Assembly (NCBI GenBank): GCA_945881865.1
Contig: CAMCVK010000002.1
Coordinates: 360,552 to 424,551 of the forward strand
DNA from: Fimbriimonas ginsengisoli Gsoil 348
GTDB lineage: Bacteria; Armatimonadota; Fimbriimonadia; Fimbriimonadales; Fimbriimonadaceae
Reading direction: 5' to 3'
DNA length: 64,000 bases
Made by a program: the position numbers and the translations under genes. Below, one piece after another: positions 1 through 9,226 of this stretch. The notes beneath the pieces are model-generated. The model searched no databases. It saw only the letters and a program-made list of their open reading frames with translations, and was not told the DNA's origin. The first letter of the stretch is position 1; every line of letters starts with the position of its first letter.

Positions 1-938
1 GTCGGTTCGTTGCCGCGATCAAAATAACGCCGGAGTTCGGATCGAATCCGTCCATCTCGACGAGCAGCTGGTTCAGGGTTTGCTCACGCTCGTCGTGACC
101 GCCGCCCATTCCCGCGCCGCGCTGGCGACCGACGGCATCGATTTCGTCCACGAAGATGAGCGATGGGCGGTGCGCCTTCGCCGTTTCAAACAGGTCGCGC
201 ACACGGGCCGCGCCCACGCCGACGAACATCTCCACGAAGTCCGAACCACTGATGTGGAAGAACGGCACGTTCGCCTCGCCGGCTATGGCCCGGGCAAGGT
301 AGGTCTTACCGACGCCGGGAGGGCCGGTGAGCAGGATGCCTTTCGGGATCTTGGCTCCCAGCGCCGCGTACTTCTTGGTGTTCCGAAGGAAGTCGACGAT
401 CTCGAACAGCTCTTGCTTGGCTTCTTCGATTCCGGCGACGTCTTCAAACGTCACCTTGGTTCCGTTTTCGCCGACTCGCTTCGCCTTGCTTCGGCCAAAG
501 TTCATCGCCTGATTACCGCCCATTTGGGCGGGACGAATGAAGAAGAAGTATAGGAACGCGACCAGCATCAGCGGGAACGCGATGGCACCCACGAAGCCCA
601 GCACGCCGTTGATGGCAGGCGGATCTTCTTTCTTGTAGTCGGCACCACTTGACTGCAACCGTCGCAGGGTTTCGGGGGCGGCTTGGTCTCCGGCATCTCC
701 GGCACGGACGAAGTACTTCGAACCGTCCTTCAGCTTCCCGCTGATCGTTGTTTGTTGCCAGGCGGCGTCTTGGACCTGCGACTTATCTAGGGCGGTGTAA
801 AATTCTTTTAGGGATAGTTCCTTAGGTTTCGGACCACCGGTTAGGCCGGTTGGGCCAAAAAACGTGCTCATCAAGACGATGCCAAGTAGCACCACCACGA
901 AAGCCATAAGGACTGCATTCAGGGGCTTGTTTCTCAAT
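1..938 (-). CDS. ftsH: ATP-dependent zinc metalloprotease FtsH, N-terminal half (cut by window edge)
   Basis: Membrane-anchored AAA+ protease that degrades misfolded and regulatory membrane and cytosolic proteins. About 312 residues are visible. They show an N-terminal membrane segment ([14 protein letters not shown]), a short periplasmic domain, a second membrane segment ([20 protein letters not shown]), then the AAA core with Walker A GPPGVGKT, pore loop [14 protein letters not shown], Walker [10 protein letters not shown] and the start of the second region of homology. The HExxH protease domain lies beyond base 1. The start is TTG at 938, with GGAG five bases upstream and an in-frame stop further upstream; an internal ATG at residue 11 is the alternative. 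tilS lies directly upstream on the same strand, a pairing common in bacteria. Confidence 0.96.
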
Positions 939-1015
939 TCCTCTCCGAGGGGACCGTAGTTCCTATGTAAAGGCTACGCGTCACGTTAAAATTGCGTTGC
1001 CACATTATGCCCAGT

Positions 1016-2422
1016 TCAGCCTTCAATGGGTCCGAAAGTCAGGCGGGCAAGCCTCTGCGAGGCCAAATCGGGGCGAACGCGCTCCGAAACGCAAACTCCG
1101 GGCAGCCAAACCGGGCCCACCAGATCGCACACCACGGGCAGACAGCGGCGGGCCGCTTGTGTCAGTTTCGCCTCTCCGGCTAAGTCGCTCAGCTTTCGCG
1201 TGCCGTCGAATCCGAGCGGCATCATCGTGTCGCCGGGCTCCAAGCTTCGAAAGTACAGGTTCCCCTTCGCCTTTTGCAGGTCGATGACGGTTCGAAGTGC
1301 GGCGCGGGGCAGAACACTGGGAACCTCGGACCACGGCTCGGCGCAAATTCGCCAGCCAAAGATTTCGGCATCGGTGTCGCCGGGGTAGGTCAGCGGGAAT
1401 CGGAACGGCTCGGCAACGTCCAGGCGGCGGAAATGGAAACGCGTTGCGTCCCATTCGCACACGACTTCTCCGCCCTCAGCCGTGATCGATCCCGCGCCCA
1501 TCTCTGCCACTGCCGAAGCGACCCGCTGGACTTGATCGAAACTCAGCCCTGCGCCAAGCGCCTCGGCGGCGAGCCGGATCGCTCGCTTAAACAGAACGGC
1601 CGGAACCGTCGTGAGCCGCGCGCGATCGAAAGCTAGCTCAAGTGATGCCGTGATAAAGCCAAGATCGCCGTTGAGAGGCATTTCCGATTGCTCTAACGCG
1701 GCGGCGGCCGCGCCGTTGAGAAATCGGTCCTCTTCCTCGGCGGTTTCGCGCAGGCGCAGGATGGCTTTCGTCGCGCCGGGATGGACTCGCTCGAGTTCCG
1801 GGATGACATTTTTCCTCATCCGCACTCGCGAGAACGACAGGTCATCGTTGCCGGAGTCGTGGAGAACTTCGAAGCCCTGCTCGCGGCAATACGATTCGGT
1901 CTCCTCCCGAGAAAACGGAAGCAGCGGACGGATGATGTTTTCCCGCCGCCCAGGAATTCCGGCCAGGCCCGAGATGCCGGTCCCCCGCGCTAGATTCAGC
2001 AACACCGTTTCGGCGTTATCGGAACTTGTATGCCCGGTCGCAATCCAATCGCATTCGGTTCGAAACGCACCTTGCCGAAAGAACTCGTAGCGGGCATTTC
2101 GCCCCGCTTCTTCCAGGCCGATCCCGAGGTCGCGCGCCATTTTGGGGACGTCTGCCTTTCCGGCCAGAAACGGAATGCTGAATCGGTCGGCAAACGCCGC
2201 ACATGCCGCCTGGTCGGCGTCTGCTTCGTCGCGCATCCCGTGGTTTAGGTGCGCCGCCACTGCATCGTATCCACTCGTGTGTAGGAGATGAAGCAGGCAC
2301 GTCGAGTCGGCGCCACCACTAAACCCGACCAAAATGCGGGCCGGAGGCAAGACTCCCAGCCTGGCTTCCAGGTGCTCGCGAAAGGTTGTCTCCACCGCCT
2401 GAGGGTACTCTGACTTTGCCAA
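1016..2422 (-). CDS. tilS: tRNA(Ile)-lysidine synthase TilS
   Basis: Converts cytidine 34 of tRNA-Ile(CAU) to lysidine using ATP and lysine, so the tRNA reads AUA instead of AUG. The protein has 468 residues, normal for the long form. The N-terminal PP-loop ATPase motif SGGADS is near residue 36, followed by HLNHGMR, the GHTSSDNAET region and the LARGTGISGLAGI region. The C-terminal half matches the TilS substrate-binding domain in length, ending in a section containing RKLSDL. The start appears to be TTG at 2422 with no clear Shine-Dalgarno; an internal GTG at residue 10 is possible. It lies 77 bases upstream of ftsH, so the two are probably co-transcribed. Confidence 0.93.
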   Translation of the reverse strand: MAKSEYPQAVETTFREHLEARLGVLPPARILVGFSGGADSTCLLHLLHTSGYDAVAAHLNHGMRDEADADQAACAAFADRFSIPFLAGKADVPKMARDLGIGLEEAGRNARYEFFRQGAFRTECDWIATGHTSSDNAETVLLNLARGTGISGLAGIPGRRENIIRPLLPFSREETESYCREQGFEVLHDSGNDDLSFSRVRMRKNVIPELERVHPGATKAILRLRETAEEEDRFLNGAAAAALEQSEMPLNGDLGFITASLELAFDRARLTTVPAVLFKRAIRLAAEALGAGLSFDQVQRVASAVAEMGAGSITAEGGEVVCEWDATRFHFRRLDVAEPFRFPLTYPGDTDAEIFGWRICAEPWSEVPSVLPRAALRTVIDLQKAKGNLYFRSLEPGDTMMPLGFDGTRKLSDLAGEAKLTQAARRCLPVVCDLVGPVWLPGVCVSERVRPDLASQRLARLTFGPIEG

Positions 2423-2493
2423 ACCAATGGAACCAAGCCGCAGTTAGTGCCGCCTCTTGTTAGGCGCAGATCCACGCAAAAAGGAGACCCGCC

Positions 2494-3903
2494 ATGAGAA
2501 CCGACAAAGAGGCCCTCGCCGACCGGCTACGGCAGATAGTGAGCAGCGAAGCCGCCGAGCAGTTCCTGGATGAGCTGAACGGGCTCCGCGCCGAAGACGT
2601 TGCCGAGGCGATCGGACGCCTTGAGCTGGCCGACGCCGTCAGCATTTTGCAGGCGTTGGACTCCGATCTGGCCGCGTACGTTCTCATCGAGCTACCCACC
2701 GAAACCGCCCGTGCGGTCATCAACGAGCTGCCGGACGCCACCATCGCGCACTACCTCGACATCCTGCCGATGGACGACGCGATGGACCTGCGCGAGGAGC
2801 TTGATCCGGACCGATTTGAGTCGCTCCTCAACGTCATTCCGCAGGAAGACGCGCAAGAAATCCGCCGGTTGATGAGCTATCCCGACGGCTCGGCGGGGCA
2901 GATTCTCACCGAAGACTTCGTGGAGGTCGGTCCGGACGCGACCATGGCCGAAGTCATCGGCGTCATCCGCAGCGGCCTGGAAGAAGAGTACGAAACGGTC
3001 AACTATATTTACGTGCTCAGCGCGGACCGGCACCTTTTGGGGGTTTTGACGCTGCGCCGGGTTTTGCGCGCCCATCCGGATGCTCCGGCACGCGAGGTGA
3101 TGAACGCGAACCCGATGTCCGTGCCAGTTGAAATGGCCGAGGAAGAGGTCGCACGCATTCTGGCGCGATACGGCTTCACCGCAATTCCGGTTCTCGACCA
3201 TCGTGGACGCATCGTTGGCATCATCACCGCCGACGACGCCCAGTCGGTCCTGCAGGACGCCCAAACCGAAGACGTTTTGAAGCTGGGCGGCGTCTCGGGC
3301 GACGCCGAGGCGTATCCGTCGCTCAGCATTTGGCAACTCGTGAAGCGGCGCACCCCGTGGCTTTTGATCTTGTTTGTGGCCGAGTTTTTCACCGGCTCCG
3401 TGCTTCGCCACTATCTCGGCTCCGCGGCCGATGATGACCCAAACAGCACCCTCTCCATCATCGCAAAGCTCCAGCTTTTTATTCCGCTTCTGATTGGTGC
3501 GGGCGGCAACAGTGGTTCCCAGGTGACGACCACGATCACCCGCGCCCTCGCCCTTGGAGAAGTACGGTCCCGAGACTGGTGGCTCGTCATGCGGCGCGAG
3601 TTTGCGGTAGCCCTTATCATTGGCGGAATATTGGGTCTGTTCGGATTCGCCCGCGCGGTGTTGCCGGGCCTAGGTTGGAGTCAGCCGCTGCCCCTTAGCA
3701 TCACCGTCGGCATCGCATTGCCCTGCATCATCGTGTGGGCGGCCGTCGTCGGCAGCATGCTACCGATTGGCGCGAAACGGCTCGGGATTGACCCCGCCGT
3801 CATGAGCGCGCCGTTCATCAGCACGTTCGTCGACGCCACCGGGCTGATCATCTTCTTCGAAGTCGCCCGGCGGGTGCTTGCGGCCTACGGCCTCGTGATC
3901 TAG
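2494..3903 (+). CDS. mgtE: Magnesium transporter MgtE
   Basis: Mg2+-gated Mg2+ channel in the cytoplasmic membrane. The 469 residues show the family layout: an N-terminal helical superhelix (about 1-130) with repeated LPTETARAVINELPD-type units, a pair of CBS domains (about 135-260, including VNYIYVLSADRHLLGVLTLR), a plug helix and five membrane segments from about residue 285. Conserved GAGGNSGSQ and the acidic FVDATGLIIFF segment near the C-terminus match the ion-conducting part. The ATG follows a good ribosome site (AAGGAG, seven bases). The gene ends in a 4-bp stop overlap (CTAG) with the convergent lipoprotein gene. No M-box riboswitch fits in the 71-base upstream gap. Confidence 0.96.
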   Translation: MRTDKEALADRLRQIVSSEAAEQFLDELNGLRAEDVAEAIGRLELADAVSILQALDSDLAAYVLIELPTETARAVINELPDATIAHYLDILPMDDAMDLREELDPDRFESLLNVIPQEDAQEIRRLMSYPDGSAGQILTEDFVEVGPDATMAEVIGVIRSGLEEEYETVNYIYVLSADRHLLGVLTLRRVLRAHPDAPAREVMNANPMSVPVEMAEEEVARILARYGFTAIPVLDHRGRIVGIITADDAQSVLQDAQTEDVLKLGGVSGDAEAYPSLSIWQLVKRRTPWLLILFVAEFFTGSVLRHYLGSAADDDPNSTLSIIAKLQLFIPLLIGAGGNSGSQVTTTITRALALGEVRSRDWWLVMRREFAVALIIGGILGLFGFARAVLPGLGWSQPLPLSITVGIALPCIIVWAAVVGSMLPIGAKRLGIDPAVMSAPFISTFVDATGLIIFFEVARRVLAAYGLVI

Positions 3904-4319
3904 CGCTTGTACTTGAGCGTGACTTTGTCGCTTGTGAGCGTCAGTTCGGACCCGGTCAGCTTGTAGGTGTATTTGGTGACGGCCGGATCTTTGCCCTTCG
4001 GCTCAAATCGGAACGTGACCTCGGTATCGGTCGCGAGCCAGAGCCCTTCCTCGGTGCCAGCTGCGGTTTTGGAAACAAGCCGACCAGTCTCTTGGAGTTC
4101 CAAGGCGTCTTTCCCGGTGGAAAGCTTCCAGGTGCCCACCAGGTCCTTGCGGACGTCGCCCGCCATCTTGTTTGGTTCCGGGGCGACGACAGGTGTCTCC
4201 TTCGTAGAGGTCGGTTCCGTTTCGGCAGGAGGCTGACATGCCGCCAGCATGCCAAGCAGCCCGAGGCTCATAAGCACGATTCGTTTCACTGGTTGCCCGC
4301 CCTTGATCGCTTCGTTCAT
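3900..4319 (-). CDS. Small lipoprotein with lipocalin-like domain
   Basis: Probable envelope lipoprotein of about 139 residues, function unknown. A signal peptide ends in the lipobox LAAC (after LMSLGLLGM), then a Thr/Pro/Glu-rich linker, then a beta-rich domain starting VGTWKLS and ending in alternating strands (EVTFRFEPKG, KYTYKLTGSELTLTS). This resembles the small lipocalin-like or META-type domains of bacterial lipoproteins, but I cannot name the family firmly. The start at ATG 4319 gives a slightly long n-region; GTG at 4289 (VKRIVL) gives a more typical lipoprotein leader and may be the true start. It converges on mgtE with a 4-bp stop overlap. Confidence 0.75.
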   Translation of the reverse strand: MNEAIKGGQPVKRIVLMSLGLLGMLAACQPPAETEPTSTKETPVVAPEPNKMAGDVRKDLVGTWKLSTGKDALELQETGRLVSKTAAGTEEGLWLATDTEVTFRFEPKGKDPAVTKYTYKLTGSELTLTSDKVTLKYKR

Positions 4320-4374
4320 CTGCTTCGATTGTGCCCCAACCTGCGTTCGTCGAGACCGCATCTCTGGGCCCGGA

Positions 4375-4482
4375 CCCGCATAAATGCGGGGTTTCTGTTG
4401 CTGACAGAACGTTAACAGACCGCCGGGAAAGAAGGTTCGTCTGGAAAGGTATACGATGGAGCGGGAGATGTTTCGTCTCCCG
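4375..4482. other. Divergent intergenic region with two perfect hairpins
   Basis: Between the divergent genes starting at 4319 and 4545 there are two short perfect inverted repeats. CCCGCA-TAAA-TGCGGG lies at 4375-4390, and a 7-bp stem with a 7-base loop (CGGGAGA / TCTCCCG) lies at 4462-4482. Neither is followed by a T-run, so they are unlikely to be terminators. They could be operators or mRNA leader structures. Confidence 0.4.
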
Positions 4483-4544
4483 TAGTCGCCCAAAGCGCAA
4501 AAGCCCAAAGTCGAGCCACGCAACCCAGGAGATTGTAACTGTCG

Positions 4545-4964
4545 ATGTCACCAAGCACGGGATCGCAAGTCACCGCCGAAACGAACGAAGAAATGATTGC
4601 CGCTGCAATCGAGAAGGCGCGCGAGGACCTCAAACCCATCTCCCGCCGGATGCTCGGGCTGATGCTGACCCAGAAGCGCAACTTGCCGTACAAGGAGGCG
4701 ATTGAGATCGTCGATGCCTACTGCGACGAGAAGGCGCCCTACATCCCCGGCTATGTTTCTTCCGAATTCGGCATCTACTGGCTGAAGGTCATCGCCGTTT
4801 TCAACGTGCTGATCGGCGTTACGGTTGCCTACTTTGGCGTTCGCGCCTATCAGGACCCGAAGCAGATCGCCTGGCCGTGGTTCTGCGTGGCCACGATCTT
4901 CATCGGACTCGCCGCCCTCTCGTGGGTGAAGAGCGTCGAACGGGAATTCGGCAAGCGCGATTAA
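4545..4964 (+). CDS. Hypothetical membrane protein with two transmembrane segments
   Basis: A 139-residue protein with a hydrophilic helical N-terminal half (about 1-75, rich in Glu/Lys/Arg) and two membrane segments near residues 82-105 (YWLKVIAVFNVLIGVTVAYF) and 112-128 (IAWPWFCVATIFIGLAAL), then a short charged tail. I recognise no family. The ATG at 4545 has GGAG about 12 bases upstream, further than usual. The gene ends exactly where the convergent neighbour ends (TAA followed immediately by TTA). Confidence 0.7.
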   Translation: MSPSTGSQVTAETNEEMIAAAIEKAREDLKPISRRMLGLMLTQKRNLPYKEAIEIVDAYCDEKAPYIPGYVSSEFGIYWLKVIAVFNVLIGVTVAYFGVRAYQDPKQIAWPWFCVATIFIGLAALSWVKSVEREFGKRD

Positions 4965-5462
4965 TTACCCTTCTTTCTGGCGGATGAAGTCCTGAATCTG
5001 GCCCGGCGGCACAATGACAACCGTTGGGTGCGCGGTCGCGACGAACTGGTCGTAGGTTAGCCCTTCCGCTTCGCCATCGACGTTTAGCTCTTCGATGAGC
5101 GCCTGGATCGCCTGAACTTCGGTGGGCGCATAGCCCCAAGCATCCACCCACAGCCCGGGCCGCCCGCCCTCGGCGAGATACGCCACTGCGGCCACGAAAA
5201 TGTGGTCCGCCGTCACGACGTCCGCCTCCAGCTCGTCTTGCACCAGCCATCCGCCTTCGAACACGCGCAGGCCCTCCGCCTCCAGTCGTTTACGGGCGTC
5301 GGCGAGGCTCAGCGTGGTTCGGCTTGCGAGAACGAATTCTGTTTCCGGCGTGCTCGCAGTGGCAAGGGTGGTGCCGACATACGTTCGAAGGAAAACCTCG
5401 TCTCCGTGAAGCCGACGGCGTAGGGTTGCCGCGAAGCTTTCGAAAGGAACCTGCAACGTCAT
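4965..5462 (-). CDS. Hypothetical protein, 165 residues
   Basis: Soluble, acidic protein with mixed helix/strand character and no signal peptide or membrane segment. I do not recognise the family. It contains a central hydrophobic strand-helix section (ADHIFVAAVAYLAEGG) and a helix rich in Glu/Ala. Its stop codon directly abuts the stop of the convergent membrane-protein gene. It diverges from acs, leaving about 120 bases between them. Confidence 0.65.
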   Translation of the reverse strand: MTLQVPFESFAATLRRRLHGDEVFLRTYVGTTLATASTPETEFVLASRTTLSLADARKRLEAEGLRVFEGGWLVQDELEADVVTADHIFVAAVAYLAEGGRPGLWVDAWGYAPTEVQAIQALIEELNVDGEAEGLTYDQFVATAHPTVVIVPPGQIQDFIRQKEG

Positions 5463-5584
5463 GGGCGTAGTTTACGGCGTGTATGGCCCTGAATCACGAC
5501 AAAATCGGGTAAATCCAGACCGCGCCGCAATCGCATGCGCCGATTCCATGTCTCGTCGAATGGAGTTGGCCGGAGCCGACGAAG

Positions 5585-7588
5585 ATGTCTCAAAACCACA
5601 CCGATCCCATTCCCGCCACTGATCACGCTCCCGTGGAATCGCTGATGCACGAGCACCGACTCTTTGCCCCCTCGGCCGAGTTTGTTGCACAGGCGAACGT
5701 GAGCGATCCGGCGATCTACGACGAAGCAGACGCCGACCCGGAAGCCTGGTGGGCGTCGTGGGCCGAGAAGCTGAGCTGGGTGGAACCCTGGACGACGGTG
5801 TGCGAGTTCAATGCACCGGATGCTAAGTGGTTCGTCGGCGGAAAGCTGAACGTCTGCTACAACTGCGTGGACCGGCATGCCGAAGCCGACCCGAATCGCC
5901 GCGCCATTGTTTGGGAAGGCGAGCCCGGCGACGACCGAACCATCACTTTCGGCGAGTTGAAGGACGAGATTAGCCAGCTCGCAAATGCCCTTAAGGCGAT
6001 GGGCGTCGGCAAAGGCGACCGCGTGAGCATTTACATGCCGATGGTCCCCGAGCTTGCCATGGCGATGCTCGCTTGCGCCCGCATCGGCGCCGCCCACAGC
6101 GTGGTCTTTGGCGGCTTCACCGCGGAATCTCTCCAGGAGCGCACCAACGACGCGCAGTGCAAAGCCATCATCACCGCTGACGGTGGCTGGCGACGCGGTT
6201 CGGCGGTTCCGCTGCTCAAGATCACCCGCGCCGCGCTCGAACTTGGTTGCCCAACCGTCGAGAAGGTCCTGGTTCTGCGAAGAACCGGCATGGACGAGAT
6301 TGACCGGCACGACGAACGGTTTGTGAGCTGGCACCACGTGGTTCCGGAGCAGAGCACCGACTGCCCCTGCGAGCCGATGGACAGCGAAGACATGCTCTTC
6401 ATCCTGTACACGTCGGGCTCCACCGGAAAGCCGAAAGGCGTCGTGCACACCACCGGCGGCTACCTGACCGGCGTCTCGGCGACGGCGAAGCTCGTCTTCG
6501 ACCTGAAGCCCGACGACCTGCACTTTTGCACCGCCGACTGCGGCTGGATCACCGGCCACAGCTACATCGTTTACGGGCCGCTTGCCAACGGCGCGACCGT
6601 CCTCATGTACGAAGGCGCGCCGGATACGCCGGACAAAGACCGGTTCTGGCAGATCATCGAGAAGCACCGCGCGACGATTCTTTACACCGCGCCGACCGCG
6701 ATTCGCACATTCATGAAATGGGGCGACGAGTACCCGAACCGGTGCGATCTTTCGTCGCTGCGGCTCCTTGGTTCCGTCGGCGAGCCGATCAACCCCGAAG
6801 CCTGGATTTGGTACCACGAGACTATCGGCAAGGGCAACTGCCCGCTCGTCGACACCTGGTGGCAGACCGAAACCGGCGCGATTATGGTGACGCCGCTTCC
6901 TGGAATCACGGTGGCCAAGCCGGGTTCGGCGACCCATCCCTTCCCAGGAATCAGCATTCGGGTCCTTACCGAAGAGGGCCACGGTCCGGATATTCGCGGG
7001 CCGAAAGCCGAACCCGCCAGCAGCGGCTTCCTCGTCATCGACCGGCCCTGGCCATCGATGACGCGCGGAATCTTTGGCGACCACGATCGCTTCATCAAGA
7101 CTTACTGGAGCCGATTCGACGGCAAGTACTTTGCGGGCGACGGCATTTCGCTGGACGAAGACGGCTACCTTTGGCTTCTTGGCCGGGTCGATGACATCAT
7201 GCTGGTCGCGGGCCACAACATCTCGACGATGGAAGTGGAGAGCGCGCTGGTCTCGCACCCGGCGGTGGCGGAAGCCGCCGTCATCGGCAAAACCCACGAC
7301 GTAAAGGGCCAGGCCATTAGCGCATTCGTCACCCTGCGCGCCGGGATCCACGGCGATGAAGCCCTGGAAAAGACGCTGAAGAAGCACGTTGGCGAGAAGA
7401 TTGGGCCGATTGCGCGGCCCGACGACATCTTCTTCTCGGCCGAGCTCCCCAAGACCCGAAGCGGAAAGATCATGCGGAGATTGCTCCGCGACGTGGCCGA
7501 AGGTCGCGCCCTCGGCGACACGACGACGCTCGCCGACCCGAGCGTAGTCAACGCTCTGAAGAACGTTTACGAGGACAAGGAAGGCTAA
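5585..7588 (+). CDS. acs: Acetyl-CoA synthetase (acetate--CoA ligase)
   Basis: Activates acetate with ATP and CoA through acetyl-AMP to acetyl-CoA in the cytoplasm. At 667 residues it is full length. Visible signatures: the N-terminal ACS domain with WFVGGKLNVCYNCVDRH, the P-loop YTSGSTGKPKGV near residue 277, WWQTETG in the adenylation domain, the hinge around YLWLLGRVDD, and the C-terminal catalytic lysine in TRSGKIMRR, the usual target of Pat/CobB-type acetylation. ATG 5585 has GGAG nine bases upstream. It ends in a 4-bp CTAA overlap with the convergent lipoprotein gene. Confidence 0.97.
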   Translation: MSQNHTDPIPATDHAPVESLMHEHRLFAPSAEFVAQANVSDPAIYDEADADPEAWWASWAEKLSWVEPWTTVCEFNAPDAKWFVGGKLNVCYNCVDRHAEADPNRRAIVWEGEPGDDRTITFGELKDEISQLANALKAMGVGKGDRVSIYMPMVPELAMAMLACARIGAAHSVVFGGFTAESLQERTNDAQCKAIITADGGWRRGSAVPLLKITRAALELGCPTVEKVLVLRRTGMDEIDRHDERFVSWHHVVPEQSTDCPCEPMDSEDMLFILYTSGSTGKPKGVVHTTGGYLTGVSATAKLVFDLKPDDLHFCTADCGWITGHSYIVYGPLANGATVLMYEGAPDTPDKDRFWQIIEKHRATILYTAPTAIRTFMKWGDEYPNRCDLSSLRLLGSVGEPINPEAWIWYHETIGKGNCPLVDTWWQTETGAIMVTPLPGITVAKPGSATHPFPGISIRVLTEEGHGPDIRGPKAEPASSGFLVIDRPWPSMTRGIFGDHDRFIKTYWSRFDGKYFAGDGISLDEDGYLWLLGRVDDIMLVAGHNISTMEVESALVSHPAVAEAAVIGKTHDVKGQAISAFVTLRAGIHGDEALEKTLKKHVGEKIGPIARPDDIFFSAELPKTRSGKIMRRLLRDVAEGRALGDTTTLADPSVVNALKNVYEDKEG

Positions 7589-7959
7589 AACCCGGGCAGT
7601 TTCGTCCGGGCTTCGCCCCGCTGCCAAATGCCGACGCCTTCCATTTGGAGTCGGTTGCCCTCGCCCTTAAACTTCACCGTGTGGGTCGAGAGCTTTTGGG
7701 GGATATCGGCTAGCCGCAGTTTGGTGAAGGTGAACGTGATCTCGTTTCCCTTCACCACGTAGCGGCCCAAACCCAGGTAGGTGGCCTTTTGGCAGTTCAT
7801 ATCAAACGATTCGCCCTCGTACAAACGGATGCGACAATCCGAAGCATCTTTCAAAGGGAAGGCCCCGAACCACGCTCCCGGTAACTTTTGGCCGGTACAG
7901 CCCACACAAACGAAGGCGATTGAACCTGCGACCACGCTGATAAGCCAAAATTTAACCAT
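7585..7959 (-). CDS. Small lipoprotein, 124 residues
   Basis: Probable lipoprotein: MVKFWLISVVAGSIAFVCVGC gives an n-region lysine, hydrophobic core and a lipobox ending at Cys 21. The mature part is beta-rich and carries a Cys pair (DCRIRLYEGESFDMNC), with later strands such as NEITFTFTKLRL. Family unknown; it looks like another small lipocalin-type envelope protein similar in design to the one at 3900-4319. The ATG sits in CCATGG and overlaps the start codon of the divergent gene, so the two promoters must interleave. A GTG three codons upstream is an alternative start. Confidence 0.7.
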   Translation of the reverse strand: MVKFWLISVVAGSIAFVCVGCTGQKLPGAWFGAFPLKDASDCRIRLYEGESFDMNCQKATYLGLGRYVVKGNEITFTFTKLRLADIPQKLSTHTVKFKGEGNRLQMEGVGIWQRGEARTKLPGF

Positions 7960-9223
7960 GGCACTCACGATCCCGGTTGCGCACGACTTTATTTGCCCGT
8001 GGTGCTGGGCGGCTCTGCTCCAGGCGAGGCGCCTGCAGGCCGACTTTGGGGTCGAGATTGACTGGCGCGGGTACGAGCTTTTTCCCGCCGGGCTGTATTG
8101 GCCGGACTATCCGCCGACTCCGGAGCGCCCGCACAACCGACCGGACACGCCGAGCCGGTTTGAGTTTTTGCTGGCCGCCGACGGAGTTACCATGCCCGAC
8201 GTGGTGCGACCCAAGAAAATGCGGACGTACAACGCTCACCAAGCGGCAGAATACGCCAAGACGGAGGGCGTTGGCGATGCCTTCATCGAGCGGCTGTACC
8301 GAGGTTTCTGGGAAAACGGCCTGGAAATCAATAAGCCCGAGGTCATTCGTTCCCTGGCCACCGGCTCGATTAGGGATTTGGACGCGCTGGACGAAGCCGT
8401 CCGCACCAAGAAGTTCAAGAAGAACATTGTAGATTTTGATGACGATGCATATGCAAACGGCGTTTACAACGTGCCGACGTACTGGATCGGCGGCGAGCGG
8501 CTTGCCGAGCAACCGTATTCGGTTTTGGCCGCCGCCGTGAAGCGGTTTATCGAGGAATCCGGCGGGATTGGGCTCTACCACGCGCTCGACTTCCCTGCGG
8601 TCCCGGCCGATCGTCCGTACATTTACGTGAACATGGTTTCGACCCTGGACGGCAAGATTCTTACCGGAAAGCGGCACGAGCACGTGCACGACCTGGGTTC
8701 GAAGACCGATCACCTGCTGATGAAGCGCATCGAGTCTTCGGCCGACGCCGTGATTTTGGGGGCGGAAAGCCTGCGGGCGACTTCGCCGAAGTGGAATCCG
8801 CGCGCGCACACCCGCGTTGTGGTGACAAAGTCTGGGGACCTTCCGGCAGAAGCCGAGTTCTTTAAGCATGGCGCGCCGTTCGTGGCAACGCCAGGCTCGG
8901 CGGAGTTCCCTTTGCCCGCCGGAGCGAAGATTCTTCGGGCGGGTGGGGTGACTTTGGATCTTTCGCTGCTGTTGTATAAGTTGCGGCAGTCGGGGGTTCG
9001 GCGACTGCTGCTTTTGGGCGGCAGCGAGCTGAATGCGCAGTTCTTTGCGGCGGACCTGGTGGATGAACTCTTCTTGACGCTTGCGCCAAAGATCAAGCTT
9101 GGGCGCGACGTCCCGACTCTCGCCGACGGCGAAGCCCTCCCCCGCGAAGCGGTGCAAAAGTACGACCTCCTCAGCCACGAAGCAATCGGGAACGAACTGT
9201 TCCTCCGCTACCGGCGGAACTGA
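7958..9223 (+). CDS. DsbA-like thioredoxin-fold oxidoreductase fused to RibD-type reductase domain
   Basis: A 421-residue two-domain protein. Residues 1 to about 205 are a DsbA/FrnE-family thioredoxin-fold domain: the active-site CPWC is at residues 13-16, with the cis-proline loop in NVPTYWIGG. Residues from about 218 (PYIYVNMVSTLDGKILTG) to the end are a RibD C-terminal / dihydrofolate-reductase-like domain, with the NADPH-binding section AVILGAESLRA, LLLLGGSELNAQFF and LTLAPKIKLG. No deaminase domain is present, so it is not a standard RibD. The domain junction is in frame with no disorder. The start at 7958 is chosen because the DsbA fold begins at once; the ORF extends further upstream without homology. 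Substrate unknown. Confidence 0.85.
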   Translation: MALTIPVAHDFICPWCWAALLQARRLQADFGVEIDWRGYELFPAGLYWPDYPPTPERPHNRPDTPSRFEFLLAADGVTMPDVVRPKKMRTYNAHQAAEYAKTEGVGDAFIERLYRGFWENGLEINKPEVIRSLATGSIRDLDALDEAVRTKKFKKNIVDFDDDAYANGVYNVPTYWIGGERLAEQPYSVLAAAVKRFIEESGGIGLYHALDFPAVPADRPYIYVNMVSTLDGKILTGKRHEHVHDLGSKTDHLLMKRIESSADAVILGAESLRATSPKWNPRAHTRVVVTKSGDLPAEAEFFKHGAPFVATPGSAEFPLPAGAKILRAGGVTLDLSLLLYKLRQSGVRRLLLLGGSELNAQFFAADLVDELFLTLAPKIKLGRDVPTLADGEALPREAVQKYDLLSHEAIGNELFLRYRRN

Positions 9224-9226
9224 GAC

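Noticed and set aside
5459..7627. 722-residue minus-strand ORF opposite acs
   Set aside because: It is the antisense reading of a clearly conserved gene, with Arg/His/Val-rich composition typical of shadow ORFs in GC-rich DNA.
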